Made by a program: the position numbers and the translations under genes. This document shows, one piece after another, positions 10,801 through 22,397 of a stretch of DNA of 64,000 nucleotides. How positions within the stretch are numbered: position 1 is the first letter of the stretch; every line of letters begins with the position of its first letter. This stretch comes from Eutypella sp. D-1 (Eukaryota > Ascomycota > Sordariomycetes > Xylariales > Diatrypaceae), in contig JAJTTP010000006.1 in the NCBI GenBank assembly GCA_023313575.1, positions 1,984,001 to 2,048,000 on the forward strand, written 5' to 3'. Below the pieces are notes generated by a model, which saw only the letters and a program-made list of their open reading frames with translations, had not been told where the DNA came from and ran no database searches.

Positions 10801-12764
10801 ACGACGGGCTGCCCTCCAGGTCGTACGTCATCCGCCTGTGCGTCTCGAGGAGCACGTCCTCCGCCGTCGTCTCCGGCGCGATATCCATGGTAAATTTGCG
10901 GTGCTGGCAGCGCACGGTCACCGTCTGTTCACCGCATTGTGTCAGTACACGTAACGCTAGTCCACTTGAAGGGGGGGGAGGGGGAGAAAAAGGATAGAAT
11001 ATATAACGAATGTGGATAATCACACTCTCTATCTTCCGTGGAATTACATATTGCTTTACTTACCTGATCGCCAGAATTAATCGCAGAGACCGGCGCGTCG
11101 GTCTGCGGCACGACGCCTTTGCCGCCGGCCTCGATCCCGACGGGTGCAGTGACTGACCTGACGGGCGCATGTTTCTTCTCGGCGGCGGCGACTGGGCGAT
11201 TGCTGACGTCGGAGGTAGACCCGCCGGCGGACGATATTGATGGGGGATAACCGGGCGAGAGGCCGGGCGAAAGCTGGTCGTTCCTCATATTATTTTTGGC
11301 GTTGCTGTTATTGTGATGATTATGTTTGCGCCCCTTGGTCAGGAAGGTGAACTTCTCAATGACGGGCGTCTTTGTCAACGGCGGCGACTTCAAAGGCGGC
11401 TGGGCCTGGGACGGGGAGAGCACGGCCGGTTGGTGTTTCTGCGATTGCGGCTGCTGCTTCTTTGGCTGGTTGCTCGCGGCTAATTGTGCCTGCAACCTCT
11501 CAAGATCCTTTCGCTTCTGCTCCTCGAGCCGCGCGCGGTTCGCTTCCTCCTCGGCAAGACGTGCCTGGTGGGCCTGGGCCTCGGCCATCAGGGCGAGGTT
11601 CGCTTCCGCCTCCGCCTCCGCCTCCAGCCGCGCAAACTCCTTCTGCTCATCTATCACGCGCCTGCATCGATCCTCCAACTCGTCCGCCAAGCACTTCTCG
11701 GTACTCGGGGTGCCTGGTTGCCGTTGGTAGAAGTCCATCTTCTTTGGCGTGGTCGTCGTCGTTGTGGCTGTCGTCGTGGTCGTCATCTCTGCCCTACGAC
11801 GCAGGGAAGCGTTGTCATCACCTCGTGAATTGACGTCGGTCGAGGTACGTCGAAGGCGACGTCGTCGGGGTGGTGGTGGCGGCGGTGGTTCTTCTGGTTC
11901 CGCCTCTGGTTCTCGCAGCGAAGGGGATGGTCGTACCGATGTCGGTTCTGCTGCTGCTTCTGTCAATGTCGTTGATGATAGGGCGGGTGAGGTAGATGAT
12001 GTTGGAGTTGTCGGTGGTAAAGGAAAGCCGTGAAGGGAGACTTTGTCCATAACTGCGTCGGCATGGTTGATGTGGTCGTGGTTGCGGTTAGAGCGGCGGC
12101 GGTTGTGATCCTTCTCCTCCTCTTTTGGTTCAAGCCGTGTCGCGCATGCGCTAGGGCTAGTATTCCTGGCTGTATTCCTATTCCTGGCACGGACAGGGCA
12201 CAGATTACTGCTTCGGTCGTCGCTCCCTGGCGTCCTCCCTCTTAACATACGTGGTATAGCCGGCACAGGGGGTACTATCGGAGGATTATCGACGCCGCAT
12301 GCTGGTAGCGGTGGGTCCACGTTAACCTTCTTCAGGCTTGTTTGAGTCGCATCGCCGCCCACAGAGACAGATGAGATGGAGACGCTATTCGCCCGTCTGC
12401 TGCGGTACCTGGACAGAGACATGGTTCGGGAAATGGGGTTGCCAGATGGGGAATGATGTCGCTGTACCTCGTGCTGGTGCTGACCGCCGCTAACAACATT
12501 ATTATTATTATTACTGTCCTGGTGATGACGATCATGCCTATCGCTCCTATCGCTCCTATCGCTGCCATTGTTTTCGTTCCTATTTCCAGTTCCTATCACG
12601 AAGCGTCCTACGGCGCTCGCGGCCGAGGATATGTTCCTCTCCCGCACACTGCGATATCTCTTAAGCCCGGGAGTAGTGGTGTGTGGCTGGCCCTGCTCCT
12701 GGCGGCTGTGGCCATCCTGCCTGGACGACAGGGAGGAATTGGTGTTCACCCCTGGTGCCACCAT
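7829..12764 (-). CDS. RA-PH domain protein (Ras-associating plus pleckstrin homology), large disordered scaffold
   Basis: Two exons, 11064-12764 and 7829-10924, joined by a 139-base intron, give 1598 residues. The start is fixed by an in-frame TAA directly upstream (TAA ACC ATG). Residues 1-350 are low complexity (RSDRSDRHD repeat, poly-Pro, poly-Thr); residues about 355-432 are a charged Ala/Glu-rich coiled coil. The intron falls exactly before an RA ubiquitin-like fold (about 568-652, opening TVTVRCQHRKF). A PH domain follows at about 682-810 with the core GKWNKRWVTL and a closing amphipathic helix around FRERVQAWRSWYL. The rest is disordered, including a long Arg/Glu array and a second RERERER patch near the C-terminus. 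The RA-PH order is that of the Grb7/MIG-10/RIAM/lamellipodin type, so a role as Ras/Rap effector at the plasma membrane, in polarity or actin organisation, is inferred. No gene name is recognised. Confidence 0.85.
8785..8950 (-). repeat. Purine-only coding repeat for an Arg/Glu array
   Basis: About 165 bases that are nearly all pyrimidine on the plus strand (purine on the coding strand), encoding alternating Arg/Glu/Lys units such as EREKEREKERDRERER. The tract is an internal, imperfect repeat of hexamer type within the RA-PH gene and may form a long single helix in the protein and triplex-prone DNA. Confidence 0.8.
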
Positions 12765-15700
12765 GGTTTAGTTTATCTGGGGAATAATACTACGGTCCAC
12801 GGACCAAGAAGACACGATCTGCCGGGTCCTGCCGGCGGCGCACGTTGCGTCAACTGGCACGCACTCGCGATGGGGTTGATGCAGTATAGTTCGTATGAAG
12901 GAGGTGTGCTCGTGCTTTACGGCCCCCGGACCCTTGGAGGAGGAGAGAGAAAAAATGATGGACGGAAGAAGCAGGACAGTTTACTTCGTAGTGTGTCGCA
13001 AAACCCGATCTATCTAGGCGCTGCTAGACCACCGGCTAGGCAGGTAGAACAAGTCAGGAAACCGGCACTTTTTTGATGGGCGCTAGCAATCGAACTAGAA
13101 AGACCCTGTCTGTGCAGAGCATTTGTCTGTCTACGAAGAAGTACGTATGAGGTAGCCATGTAGATATTAATGCGTGTTCCTTGGAAAGCAGGAAAAGCTG
13201 TCACCAACCTCCATCCAAGCCTCCAGCCTCCAGCCCTCCAGCTCGACGGACGGACAGGGGGAAAAAGGTTTTGATGTTACATTGATGTTGCTTTTCCCGA
13301 AGCCGCCGCAACCAACATGCACGCATCCGTACACTTAGCACCGAACACACACAGAAAGGGTTACATACGAGCATAAGCATGCATATTAACTGCAGGTTAC
13401 GAAGTACAGATCTATATAGTTCCCATCATGGATAAACAAGTGGAGAACGAAGTCCGAAGTTTGACGCCAGTTTGGAAAGTTAGTGTACTACTAATCTGGT
13501 AGACAGGCACATGGACGCCATTTTTACTTGGCAAAAAGTTCGGCAATCTTATTACTATACTATGTTTGCTATTTTAACTTGACAGCCCAGCCAACGGCGG
13601 AACCATTTGGAAATTGTGAATTGCTGGAGAAAATTGGGCCGAGACGCAAGGGGGAACGGCCGGAACCTGCAGGAGGGAGTGCGGAAAAAACGCTTGGGAA
13701 TATGGGGATCACCATTTCACGCCATTTCACGCCCCCAATGGCTGCCCCTGGTCTAGCGTAACTGTCAGTAAGTCAGTCTATCAGTCTGTCTCTGTCTATA
13801 ACTCTCTGTCTGGGTAAGGCATGTGGAGTAATAAATAAAGAGTCGGGCTAGATACGAACCCGGTAGTTAGGATTAGATATTTTATATAATAGTTATCAGC
13901 GTGTGCATATATATAGTTACCCAAAAAGCCCATCGGTGGCAAATGTCTTGACTGGATTTGGCTGGCACGCAATATAGGCAGGGCCATAAATATCACGAAC
14001 CAGAGGAGTTTGGGTAGGTAATCACAACATGCAGGTTGCAGATGCAGATGATGCAAGGGGTAGAGAGTGGAGGCGGGAGTGGAGGTTAAGGATCTTACAT
14101 TTGACTCTCGCATCCATCCGCTAGCCATCTTGTAGGCTCGTCCGCCTACTACTATAACACCTAAATGCTATCTAAGTATGTATGTGTGCGGAGACCACGA
14201 ACATAACCCATCTCCATCTTCGTCAGGCACGAATGAGTTTCAACCTTGGCAGCGGGCCCTCCCTTACTACATTGCGCGTAGGTCGAGCCAATGAGGTCTG
14301 CCAAATCCTTTCCTTTATACTTGGCCTGCTTACTTCCTTCTGCGTGCTCGCTATACGTTAACTGGCTTAATCCTATCCCTTCTTCCTTTTTTTGTTGCTG
14401 AGATCTCTTCTATCTAGACAGATTGATCTGTCCGTAACGGGGAGTCACGCGGGCATATCTCTATAGACCAGACAGACAAGGAGTAATGCCTAGGAAAGAA
14501 AGTAAACCTAGCGCGAGGTAAGATAAGACTCGATGTCATTTGCATTGTCAAGCTGCTGCTCCCGCTCTTGCCGCTCCGATAAGGTGAGACTACGAGAGAG
14601 AGAAAAAAAAAAGAAAATGCGAAACCAATCGAGGAGGTGTGAAAAAAAGACAGAATCAGGCGAAAAGGAACTTTCGAAGGTTCCAGCCAAGCCACGGGCG
14701 CAGAAGACAGGGAGTATTCCTTTTTAAACGTGTCACCATCTATCCTCTTATACAAGTACACGTACATAGCCGTGTAATGTAGGCACATCTAGGGAAATAT
14801 TTGTGTGACGTCGTGACGCCCGCCTGCAGGCATGTGGTGTAAGCTGTAACCGGGCAACGTGGATGAGGAGAGGGAGAGAAAGGGAGGGAGAGAGATGCGG
14901 GCGGCAACTAACTACGTCGGGTTAACGACCACCAGACCGGGTCAGAAAGGAAAGTTCCGTTTCGGGATGGTGATGGCTATAACGAAATAAAAATAAACTA
15001 ATCTAGCGTTATACATATGGTAGTAAACTATAGTAGAATGCACGCCGCACCTATCGGGCAGGCAATTCGAGACTCGGACATCTCCTTTTTCTTGTTACAG
15101 TTACAGCCGGCCTGGGGGGGAGGGGTGGGTTGCTTTGGTACTTTAGGAGGAAGAAGACCCGAGAGACCGGACAAAGTTCCTTGCCTGCGATATAGTCTAT
15201 CTAAGCACACTCGCCCGCAGTCAGCAGTGTAGATAGATACCCAAGTAGGTAGGTCAAGGAATTTCTTCCATTTTATCTTCCTTCCTCGTACTTATGGCCT
15301 AGGTAGGGTAGAGAAAATACACAAATTAGGCTCTGACGGGTTGGCGTGTAAGATTTTATCGTATAGCAGTAGTAAGGATGACGTCTTCCTTCCCCAGTCC
15401 GTCCGCTCTTCCTCGGGGCAACCTCAGCGGCTCTTCGTCAAATATCTCTTCTCCACGCTATTTACGGGATTCCCTCTCCTCCCTTTTCTGACCGACTATA
15501 TTTAGACGCGATGGGCACACGACATTGCGCCGTATAGCCCAACCCCGTAGGCCCGGTAGAGGAGGTAGGTTGCCGCCTAATCTACCGCGTAGATGACCGA
15601 CGCAGGTCCTTCTCGGGGTAGCATGCCAAGTTAGGTGGACCAGAGCTAGCCAGCTTGAACATGGCATACCTGTAATTATGATTTCTTGATTATTGCCTTG

Positions 15701-15829
15701 GTCTGCTATAGACTCTGTACTGCCGCAACTAACTCCGGTTTCAAAGCGCTCGCCCCCGTATCTGACTCCAAGAAGAATAAAAGGGCATTTCCCCTCCCTG
15801 GCCTTAAACAAGCCCCCACGGCTACGGCA
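12765..15829. other. Intergenic region, about 3 kb, without a supported gene
   Basis: Promoter side of the RA-PH gene on the left and 3' side of POM34 on the right. Minus-strand frames at 13796-14128, 14414-14788 and 15458-15811 have no family resemblance, biased composition and no splice structure, and I do not call them. Purine-rich patches occur at 14590-14650 and 14865-14895. Confidence 0.5.
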
Positions 15830-16747
15830 TCATGCAAATAGGCGCGCGTTGCCCGAGGCCCTCCGCTCCCGGCCCTTCTCGTAAAGCCATTTGCTGTTCA
15901 GGCCTATGCTGCTCCGCTTGCCGGCGGTGGCGGGGTTGGGGGTCGGGCTGTCGGGCACGAACAGCGACGCGCCAAAGCTGGATGCGCCAAAGCTAGTCCC
16001 CAGCGACGGGCTCGGCGAGCCCAGCGACCCGATGGACGACCGTCTCGCGCCGTTCATGGCCTTCTGCAGTAGCGGGCTGCTCGGCGACCCTATGCCCGCG
16101 AAGCCCCCAGCGCCGTTGATGCTTCCGCTCCCGTTGATAGGACTAGCGCGGTTGTTGGAGGCCGGTGAGGTCGAGAAGCTGCGCCGGCTGCTCGCCGATC
16201 CGACTGACGGCGTGCGCGAGAACCGGGGCGGCGTGCTGTACGCGGACCCGGGGGTCGGCGGTCTCGAAGATGGTGGTAGGCCGAGTAATCGCCGCTGACC
16301 GGGGGTCAGGGGGATGTCGGACAGGTCGTCCGGGCTCCGCGCCAGGGGCCACAAGTTGGCGCCGATGTTGAAGAGCAGGACGGCGCAGATACAGAGGAAG
16401 ACAGCCCAGAACCCCGAGGCTAGGCTGGAAGTGAGATACGCGTTAGACGGCATTCCGGGCTGCTGCTGGGGTAGTTTGGGGGGCGCGGGGAGGGAGAGGA
16501 CGCACTTATGCGGCAGGTTCCAGTGGAAAGTCCTGGCGACCAGGACCCTGAGAGTGATGACGGCGGCGAGCGCGCACACGTTGATGGCGATCTGCCTCAC
16601 GTTCCTCTCGGAGAAGGTGACGATCTCTTGTCGCTTGCGGATCTCCGCTAGGCGGGGATGTCGCCATGTACCCGGGCTCTCCTGGACGGGTTCCGTCGTT
16701 GATTTCTTGGGTGTCGTGACGGCCGTCTTGGCCACTGAGGAGGACAT
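15830..16747 (-). CDS. Nucleoporin Pom34 (integral membrane nuclear pore component)
   Basis: A single-exon 305-residue protein matching the fungal NPCC/Pom34 family in length and layout. A short charged N-terminus is followed by membrane segment 1 (about 52-72), a lumenal loop rich in Pro, membrane segment 2 (about 108-130), then the motif LTPGQRRLLGLPPSSRP (about 147-163), which I regard as the family signature. The C-terminal half is a Ser/Gly/Pro-rich tail with SFGAS and SIGSLGSPS repeats, ending near KWLYEKGRER. In yeast, Pom34 anchors the pore in the nuclear envelope with Pom152 and Ndc1; function here is by family. The neighbouring genes are unrelated. The gene is transcribed away from the AMP-binding gene at 17849. 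Confidence 0.88.
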   Translation of the reverse strand: MSSSVAKTAVTTPKKSTTEPVQESPGTWRHPRLAEIRKRQEIVTFSERNVRQIAINVCALAAVITLRVLVARTFHWNLPHKCVLSLPAPPKLPQQQPGMPSNAYLTSSLASGFWAVFLCICAVLLFNIGANLWPLARSPDDLSDIPLTPGQRRLLGLPPSSRPPTPGSAYSTPPRFSRTPSVGSASSRRSFSTSPASNNRASPINGSGSINGAGGFAGIGSPSSPLLQKAMNGARRSSIGSLGSPSPSLGTSFGASSFGASLFVPDSPTPNPATAGKRSSIGLNSKWLYEKGRERRASGNARLFA

Positions 16748-17848
16748 GTTTCTTTGGACTTTGTTTGGAATTTGTTTGGACGTGCTTGATTTTCTCGAAA
16801 CCGTGCGAATTTGTTCTGGAGGGTTGAGGGTGTGGATGTGTATTATACCACTTTACAACTCGCCTACCGAGGGCGAACCCACCGTCTCAAATATTCGAGG
16901 ATGACTCGGCGGTACTGTAGGGATATACGGATATCTGAGGCAGTTGAAGTCGTGGGAGGGTGATGCCTCAGGTGACGCGAAAGGTAATTCCTAACAATTG
17001 AAGCGCGGAGACGAGGAAGAGGCAAAAAGACGTGAAGTAAATAAAAAATGAATATGATCTTCGAAAGTTCTATCTCAATTGAAAACTTTCCTGTCAATGT
17101 TAGTATGAAATCTCTGCTGTTTGGTTAGTATCATTATGCTGCTAAAGCAGCTGTCGTTGGTTGAATTGTCGCGATAGTTGAAGGGTTCGATGTTTGAATG
17201 ATGTACGGGAATAGCTGCTTTGTTTTCTTTCTACATGCCTAGGTACCTAAGTTTAGTAGGGGAAATGAGCAGGTTGGCAGGCTAGCAACATCCATAGTGG
17301 GCAGCCCGCCCTGGAGGCTGGTCAATAGTACATAAGGACCCATTGTACCTTAGACTAGAACTATATAAGGCTAGATCCCGCAGCCACACATTGAGTAGTA
17401 AGTAGCAAGTGTGGCTAATACGGCTACCTAACAGAAAAGGCGGGGGACGGAACTATCGGGTGCAGGGGGTCCGACGTCTGAAGTAAAACCAGACAAATCA
17501 AGCAACTGTAAATGGATCCCGAGTACCCCACTAATACCCAGTAATACCCACCAATACCCACCAGAGCTTAGCACAGCCAAACAGCTTAGCAGCCGCCGTA
17601 ACAGCCAACTCATCCTCAACCATCATCATCCTCAATCCCTTCCCTTAACTCAGGCCGGCATACGTCAGTCAGCCTTGCCTTGCTATCATTGATACTCTCT
17701 TAATCTTTCTATCTGCCTTTTTCCATATCTAACTTTTCTTACCCATGAGCACGATTTCTTCTACTTCCTATCCCCCCTTCTTTCTCGTGTCTTTTTTAAT
17801 CAGCCACCGACTCTGGCTAGGACAGACATTTGAAATCACCCTCCAATA
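16748..17848. other. Divergent intergenic region between POM34 and the AMP-binding gene
   Basis: Shared promoter space of two divergently transcribed genes. A TATATAAG motif lies at 17372-17379 on the plus strand, about 470 bases before the ATG at 17849, so it would need a long leader or a leader intron. A CCTAGGTACCTAAG palindrome-like motif is at about 17238. No gene is seen. Confidence 0.5.
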
Positions 17849-19649
17849 ATGAGTCTCAGCAACGTCCTGGCCCGACTTGACCAGGAGCTGAGCTCCCTTG
17901 TCGGCCAGTGGAATGCCTACTCTACGGGAATTGCCACGGCCCTGGTCCTGATCCTGACCTATGCCTTCGTGACCCGCGTAGAGCCCGAGACCCACCCCAT
18001 GCTCCTTGCTCGCCAGTCTCAAGGGTCGCCCGTCCGCCAGGAGGGCGAGTCTCCTATCTACCGCGGACATTCTGCTCCTCACGGCCTACCCTTGAACTCT
18101 GGTCTGAACATCAAGGAGCCGGGTGCATCCAAGTGGGCAGCCGGCAGGAACGGAGACCTAAGGGATGTATGGCGTAGGGTTGTCTCCGGCCCCCCGGACG
18201 GCGAGGGTGCTAAGGGAACCGGTCACATTCTCACTGTGCTAGGCCGTGAGAAGGTCATAGAGCATAAGCTCGGTATGCCATTGGATTCATAGTCATTTAA
18301 CATGACGCAAGCGCAATCTTCGATTAGCTGACCACTTGGCAGAGGACATCACGCGGCAAATCCGTCTCGTTGGCCAGCACATCGTTTCCCAGGGTGGAAG
18401 CAAGGTGGCTATCTACCTACCTAACTCGGTCGAGTTCATCGCGACTCTGTTCGCCTGCAGCTTTTACAACCTGACCGCCGTCTTGCTACCTTACGATCTG
18501 CCGGAAGAGGAGGTTATCTCCATGCTTCAGAGATCGGGCGCCGATACCGTCGTGACTGCCCCCGGCGCATTCCCTTTCGACAGCGTCGTCAAGAGCTACC
18601 CGGGTCTACGTCACCTCATCTGGGTCGTCGACGAGGGCAACCAGCATCTGGATTGGAACGAGGTCCCCAAGGGCATGGGCGGTAGTGTCAACGTGTCCAC
18701 GTGGCAGGATATCCTGAACGACAACCCTGTGACTGCTGGCAGCGAGCTTCCCGAACCTGGCGACAAGTCCGAGATCAAGGACATCATCGTCTTCTGGCAG
18801 TACAAGCCCGGCACGCTGGAAGAGATGGTCCGCTTCACCCAGGGAAACCTCGTCGCCGCCATCTCGGCCCAGCTCACCGCCGTCCCTACCAGGGCACGCC
18901 TCTCGCAAGCCGACCTGTTCCTCCCTGCCGCCCAGCTCTCGAGTTCGTTCACCCTGGTCCTCACCCTCGCTGCTCTGTTCTCCAACGCCTCAGTGGCCTT
19001 CAACTCAGTTGCAGGGACTTCGCCCGACCTGGCGCTCGCCACCACGGGCATCGCCCCCACCGTCGTCGTCGCCACCCCGCAGACGCTTCTGAAGACGCAC
19101 CAGGAGGCCAAGGGGCGGATCGCGTCGTTCCTGTCGCAACTGTCGCACTGGGCGCAGACCCGCACGCTGGTGCAGGAGGGCGCCATGCCGGTGGCAACGT
19201 CCTTCCTTTCGCGGTACAACGACAGCCTCCGGCCCACAATCGGCACGACGCCCGGAAAACTGCGACTCATCTACACGGCGGAGGCGGCGGGCACGGACAC
19301 GCCGCTGCTGACGGAGGGCGTGCTGTCGGACCTGCGGATATTCACGGGCGCGCGCGTCATCTACGCTTTGGCGGCCCCGAGGGTCGCCGGCGCCGTCGCC
19401 CAGACCCAGTACCACGACTACCGCGTGCAGGGCGACGGCAGCAACGGCAGCTACCACTTCGGCCCGCCGGTCAGCGCGACCGAGGTCCTGCTCAAGGACA
19501 CCCCCAAGCACAAGATCACGGGCCTCAACTACACCGGCGAGATCGTGGTGCGCGGCCCCGCCGTGTCCGGCGGCGAGGCTGCCCTCGGCGTCGCTGGCAC
19601 CATGAGGGTCGATAACTGTCTGGCGTACGCGCCGGGCGTCAAGAATTGA
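17849..19649 (+). CDS. AMP-binding domain protein lacking the catalytic motifs (acyl-CoA ligase-like pseudoenzyme)
   Basis: Exons 17849-18272 and 18343-19649 give 576 residues. A membrane segment near residues 25-43 is followed by a region that resembles the N-terminus of fungal long-chain acyl-CoA synthetases and by the motif KVAIYLPNSVEF, typical of the ANL (acyl-CoA synthetase, NRPS adenylation, luciferase) superfamily. The Ser/Thr/Gly-rich nucleotide loop, normally close to YTSGTTGxPKG, is replaced here by YKPGTLEEMV before FTQGNL. The TGD motif and the whole C-terminal lid subdomain with the catalytic lysine are absent; the protein ends after GTMRVDNCLAYAPGVKN. The frame is otherwise intact and uses typical host codons, so it looks like a maintained but non-catalytic paralogue, probably membrane-bound. 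The substrate or partner is unknown. Confidence 0.8.
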
Positions 19650-20551
19650 AGCGGGGGTCGTGTGTCCCCCCCTTTGCGGGTTTAGCTGACGGAACCTCTC
19701 GTGCTGGGGCCTGCGGATGGTATATGTGGTGATATCTGTACATGCGCGACTTCCTGAGTGGATAGATGGCTGGGATGGGATGGATGGATGGTTGGCTGGT
19801 TGGTCAGTCGGTTGAATGGAAAGGAACTAGTACGGCCTTACATACGAGGACGAGCATATGTGTTATCGATCATTTTGGTTCACGTCTCAAAGATTCCCCC
19901 TACGCCTATGTCCCCGTGCCCCCCCCTGGGCACATGTCATGTCATGTCTATTACCAGCTAGCTAGCCTTTTTCTTTTTATTGCATTCCTTATTTATGTCT
20001 ACCTATGTCTATGTCTACCTCTCTCCCTCTTGAACCCTAGGGCCAGGGCTGGGACGATTCCCCTGCTTACATACCCTGGCGCTCATGGGACCTAAGGTCC
20101 CCTGTTCTACCAGCTATTGGGGTTCCTTCTGGAATGAGTGACTTGTAACATAGACAAAGTATGCAGGCACCGAGGTTCCTGGCTTTGTGGTGCAATGCCG
20201 CGTAGACCTTCACTGGAATGATGGGACAGAAGAAAGGCTCACTACCCTTTTCCCATTCCCCAGTGGGAAAATGCCTGGCTCTTCAGACATAGCCTGGGGC
20301 TCACCTTTCTGCTAGACAAACTAAAACTAAATCATCCTCTTAGCTGGGGAGTGGTTGTCTAATTTTTTTTCCTTCCGGCTTATCCCATTGTCGCCTCAAA
20401 AGAGCAATGGCTGCCCAGACTCCTTTCCAACATGTTGTCGACGTAGCCCGCCACGGAGGCGAGAAGGCTCCAGACAACCCAGTACTTAAGCCATCACTTG
20501 GGGACATCTTCGAACTAGACCTTGGGGTGGTTGAATGTACGATAAAAACGA
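19650..20551. other. Intergenic region and leader of the fructosamine-kinase gene
   Basis: Contains a GGAT/GGTT-type tetranucleotide tract at about 19760-19804 and an upstream open frame at 20407-20583. Otherwise no supported feature. Confidence 0.5.
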
Positions 20552-20583
20552 ATGAAAAATGTTACCATCGACACAAATGCTGA
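20407..20583 (+). promoter_or_regulatory. Candidate upstream ORF overlapping the fructosamine-kinase start
   Basis: An ATG-initiated 58-codon frame (MAAQTPFQHVV...) runs past the main ATG at 20552 in another frame and stops 32 bases inside the gene. If the transcript begins before 20407, ribosomes using this start would bypass the main one, which would lower translation. Alternatively it is an unrecognised coding exon, but I found no splice that joins it in frame. Confidence 0.35.
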
Positions 20584-21887
20584 TATGTGTATAGTACTCT
20601 CCACCACTGGGACGAAGGTCATTTCCGCTCGCGATTATGGGATGTCGTTGTGGGGACAAACAGCGAGGATCGAAGCCGAGCTCCCCACGGGAGTGAAACA
20701 AGTATACTTTCTGAAGGTAAATAATAATAAAAGAACAACATTACCCAGGCTAGAGGGCATTGTCTTAACTTTAACTTTCATAGACCATCACCCTCGACGA
20801 TATAGGGGAGGTAATGATGAGAGGAGAATTCGAATCGCTTCGTGCACTTCATGCCGTATCCCCAACCCTTGTTCCGTTTGCATATGACTGGGGGGAGTTC
20901 AAGAACAAATCACTTTCGGGTTCGAAAACCTACTTTTTGTTGACAGAGTTTCGCGAAGTTGGCGAACAGCCCCCAAACCCTACAACCTTTACGAGCCGTC
21001 TTGCCGACCTACACAAACGATCCAAATCGCCGACAGGAAAATTCGGGTTCCACGTTACAACCTGTCATGCCAAATTACCACAAGTTACCGATTGCTGGGA
21101 GTCGTCATGGGCTGTTCTGTACAAGAAGCAACTTGCGCAGATGATCAAGATGGACTATGAGAAGCATGAAGACTGGCACGAGTTCTCCCGGATTTGCGAC
21201 CTCGTTCTAGAAAAGGTCATACCTCGACTCCTGGAGCCACTGCAATCCGAAGGCCGCACGATCAAACCGTGTCTAGTGCATGGGGACCTCTGGGACGAGA
21301 ACACAGCTACCGATATGAACAACGGCGAGCCGTTCATCTTCGATGCAGGCTCCTTCTATGCCCACAATGAATATGAACTCGGCAACTGGAGGGCAAGGAG
21401 ACACCGACTTAGCAACAAGATGTACGTGGAGGAGTACAAACGGCACTTCCCGGAATCTGAGCCAAGTATGTAATCGACCCGACCCCTCATGGATATACAT
21501 GGAAAGTATTTATTTTCACTAGGTACTAATTATCGTCTTGCGGCCAAGCTTAACAAATATAGAAGATGAATGGGACGACCGAAACCTTCTTTATTCTCTA
21601 CGGTATGACCTGGCAACCGCGATTTTGATTCCAGAATGCAATCAGCGTCAAGTGTAAGATCTTCCCCACCTACCCCTGTTCAATGGTCTCATCTCACCTC
21701 ATCTCATCTCATATCGTCTAGTGTGAAAGACAACATGACGATACTATGCGAGAAGTTTTACCCGAAAGAGCTCCTGATTGCTCAAGGTCTTGAAATACGA
21801 CCGGGACTGTACAACGACAATATAGACGAGAAGGATGTAGAGGAGGAGGAGGAGGAGGAGGAGGAGGGGCTGACAGTAATGAGCTAG
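20552..21887 (+). CDS. Fructosamine/ketosamine-3-kinase family protein
   Basis: Exons 20552-20716, 20784-21465, 21563-21653 and 21722-21887 give 367 residues. The family removes sugar adducts from proteins by phosphorylating the fructosamine at O-3; some fungal members are uncharacterised kinases of small molecules. Visible motifs: the N-lobe strand KVISARDYG...YFLK, then GEFESLRALHAVSPTLVP, the catalytic loop HGDLWDEN (H221, D223) and the metal-binding FDAGSFYAHNE (D242), followed by ELGNWRARRHRLS and EEYKRHFPESEP. The last exon contains a run of nine glutamates encoded by a GAG repeat at 21840-21867, close to the C-terminus. The second intron splits EP/K and the third contains CTCAT repeats. 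Probably cytosolic; no targeting signal is seen. Confidence 0.85.
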
Positions 21888-22397
21888 GATAAGCCTTGGT
21901 AGGAAGAAGGTTTTCAAAACCGTATAGTACAACAGAAGCTGGAAGGCATCACTAAGATATAGCGGAACCATGGCTTATATATTAAGTATTTTCTTAGGCC
22001 CCCACTGTAACGTACCTGGCAACCCCTGGGTATGGTTTTACCCCACCTGATGTCATACTTTTGTTAGCTCCCGCCCCTCACATAACTAGAAGCTTTCCAT
22101 TGGATATTTTGTTTACTTGGGTAGCTTCAGTTTACGCAAGCTTTAAACCTACCTAAGTAGGCCAAAAGCTAAGAGCTCCCGTTGACAACCTCCTTACACA
22201 CTGGCTAGCTAGTTATACCTGATATAGTCAACTTGAAGCTGGGAATATCTAGAGAAGGCCGATTACCAAATCTGGGACTAGAAAGCAAGGAAGAAATCGT
22301 TCTTCTTTGATTAAATAATAACAAGATAATTGTCCGCAAAATCTCACAACAAACCGAACCGAACCGAACACACCACACCACACCCGACAAACCCACG
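21888..22397. other. Intergenic region between fructosamine-kinase and reductase genes
   Basis: About 0.5 kb, carrying the terminator region of the left gene and the promoter of the right. No motif of note apart from a short ACCGAACCGAACAC direct repeat just before the reductase start, probably in its leader. Confidence 0.5.

Noticed and set aside
15458..15811. A 117-codon minus-strand frame downstream of POM34
   Set aside because: It lies in the 3' flank, has no family motif and no promoter signal of its own.
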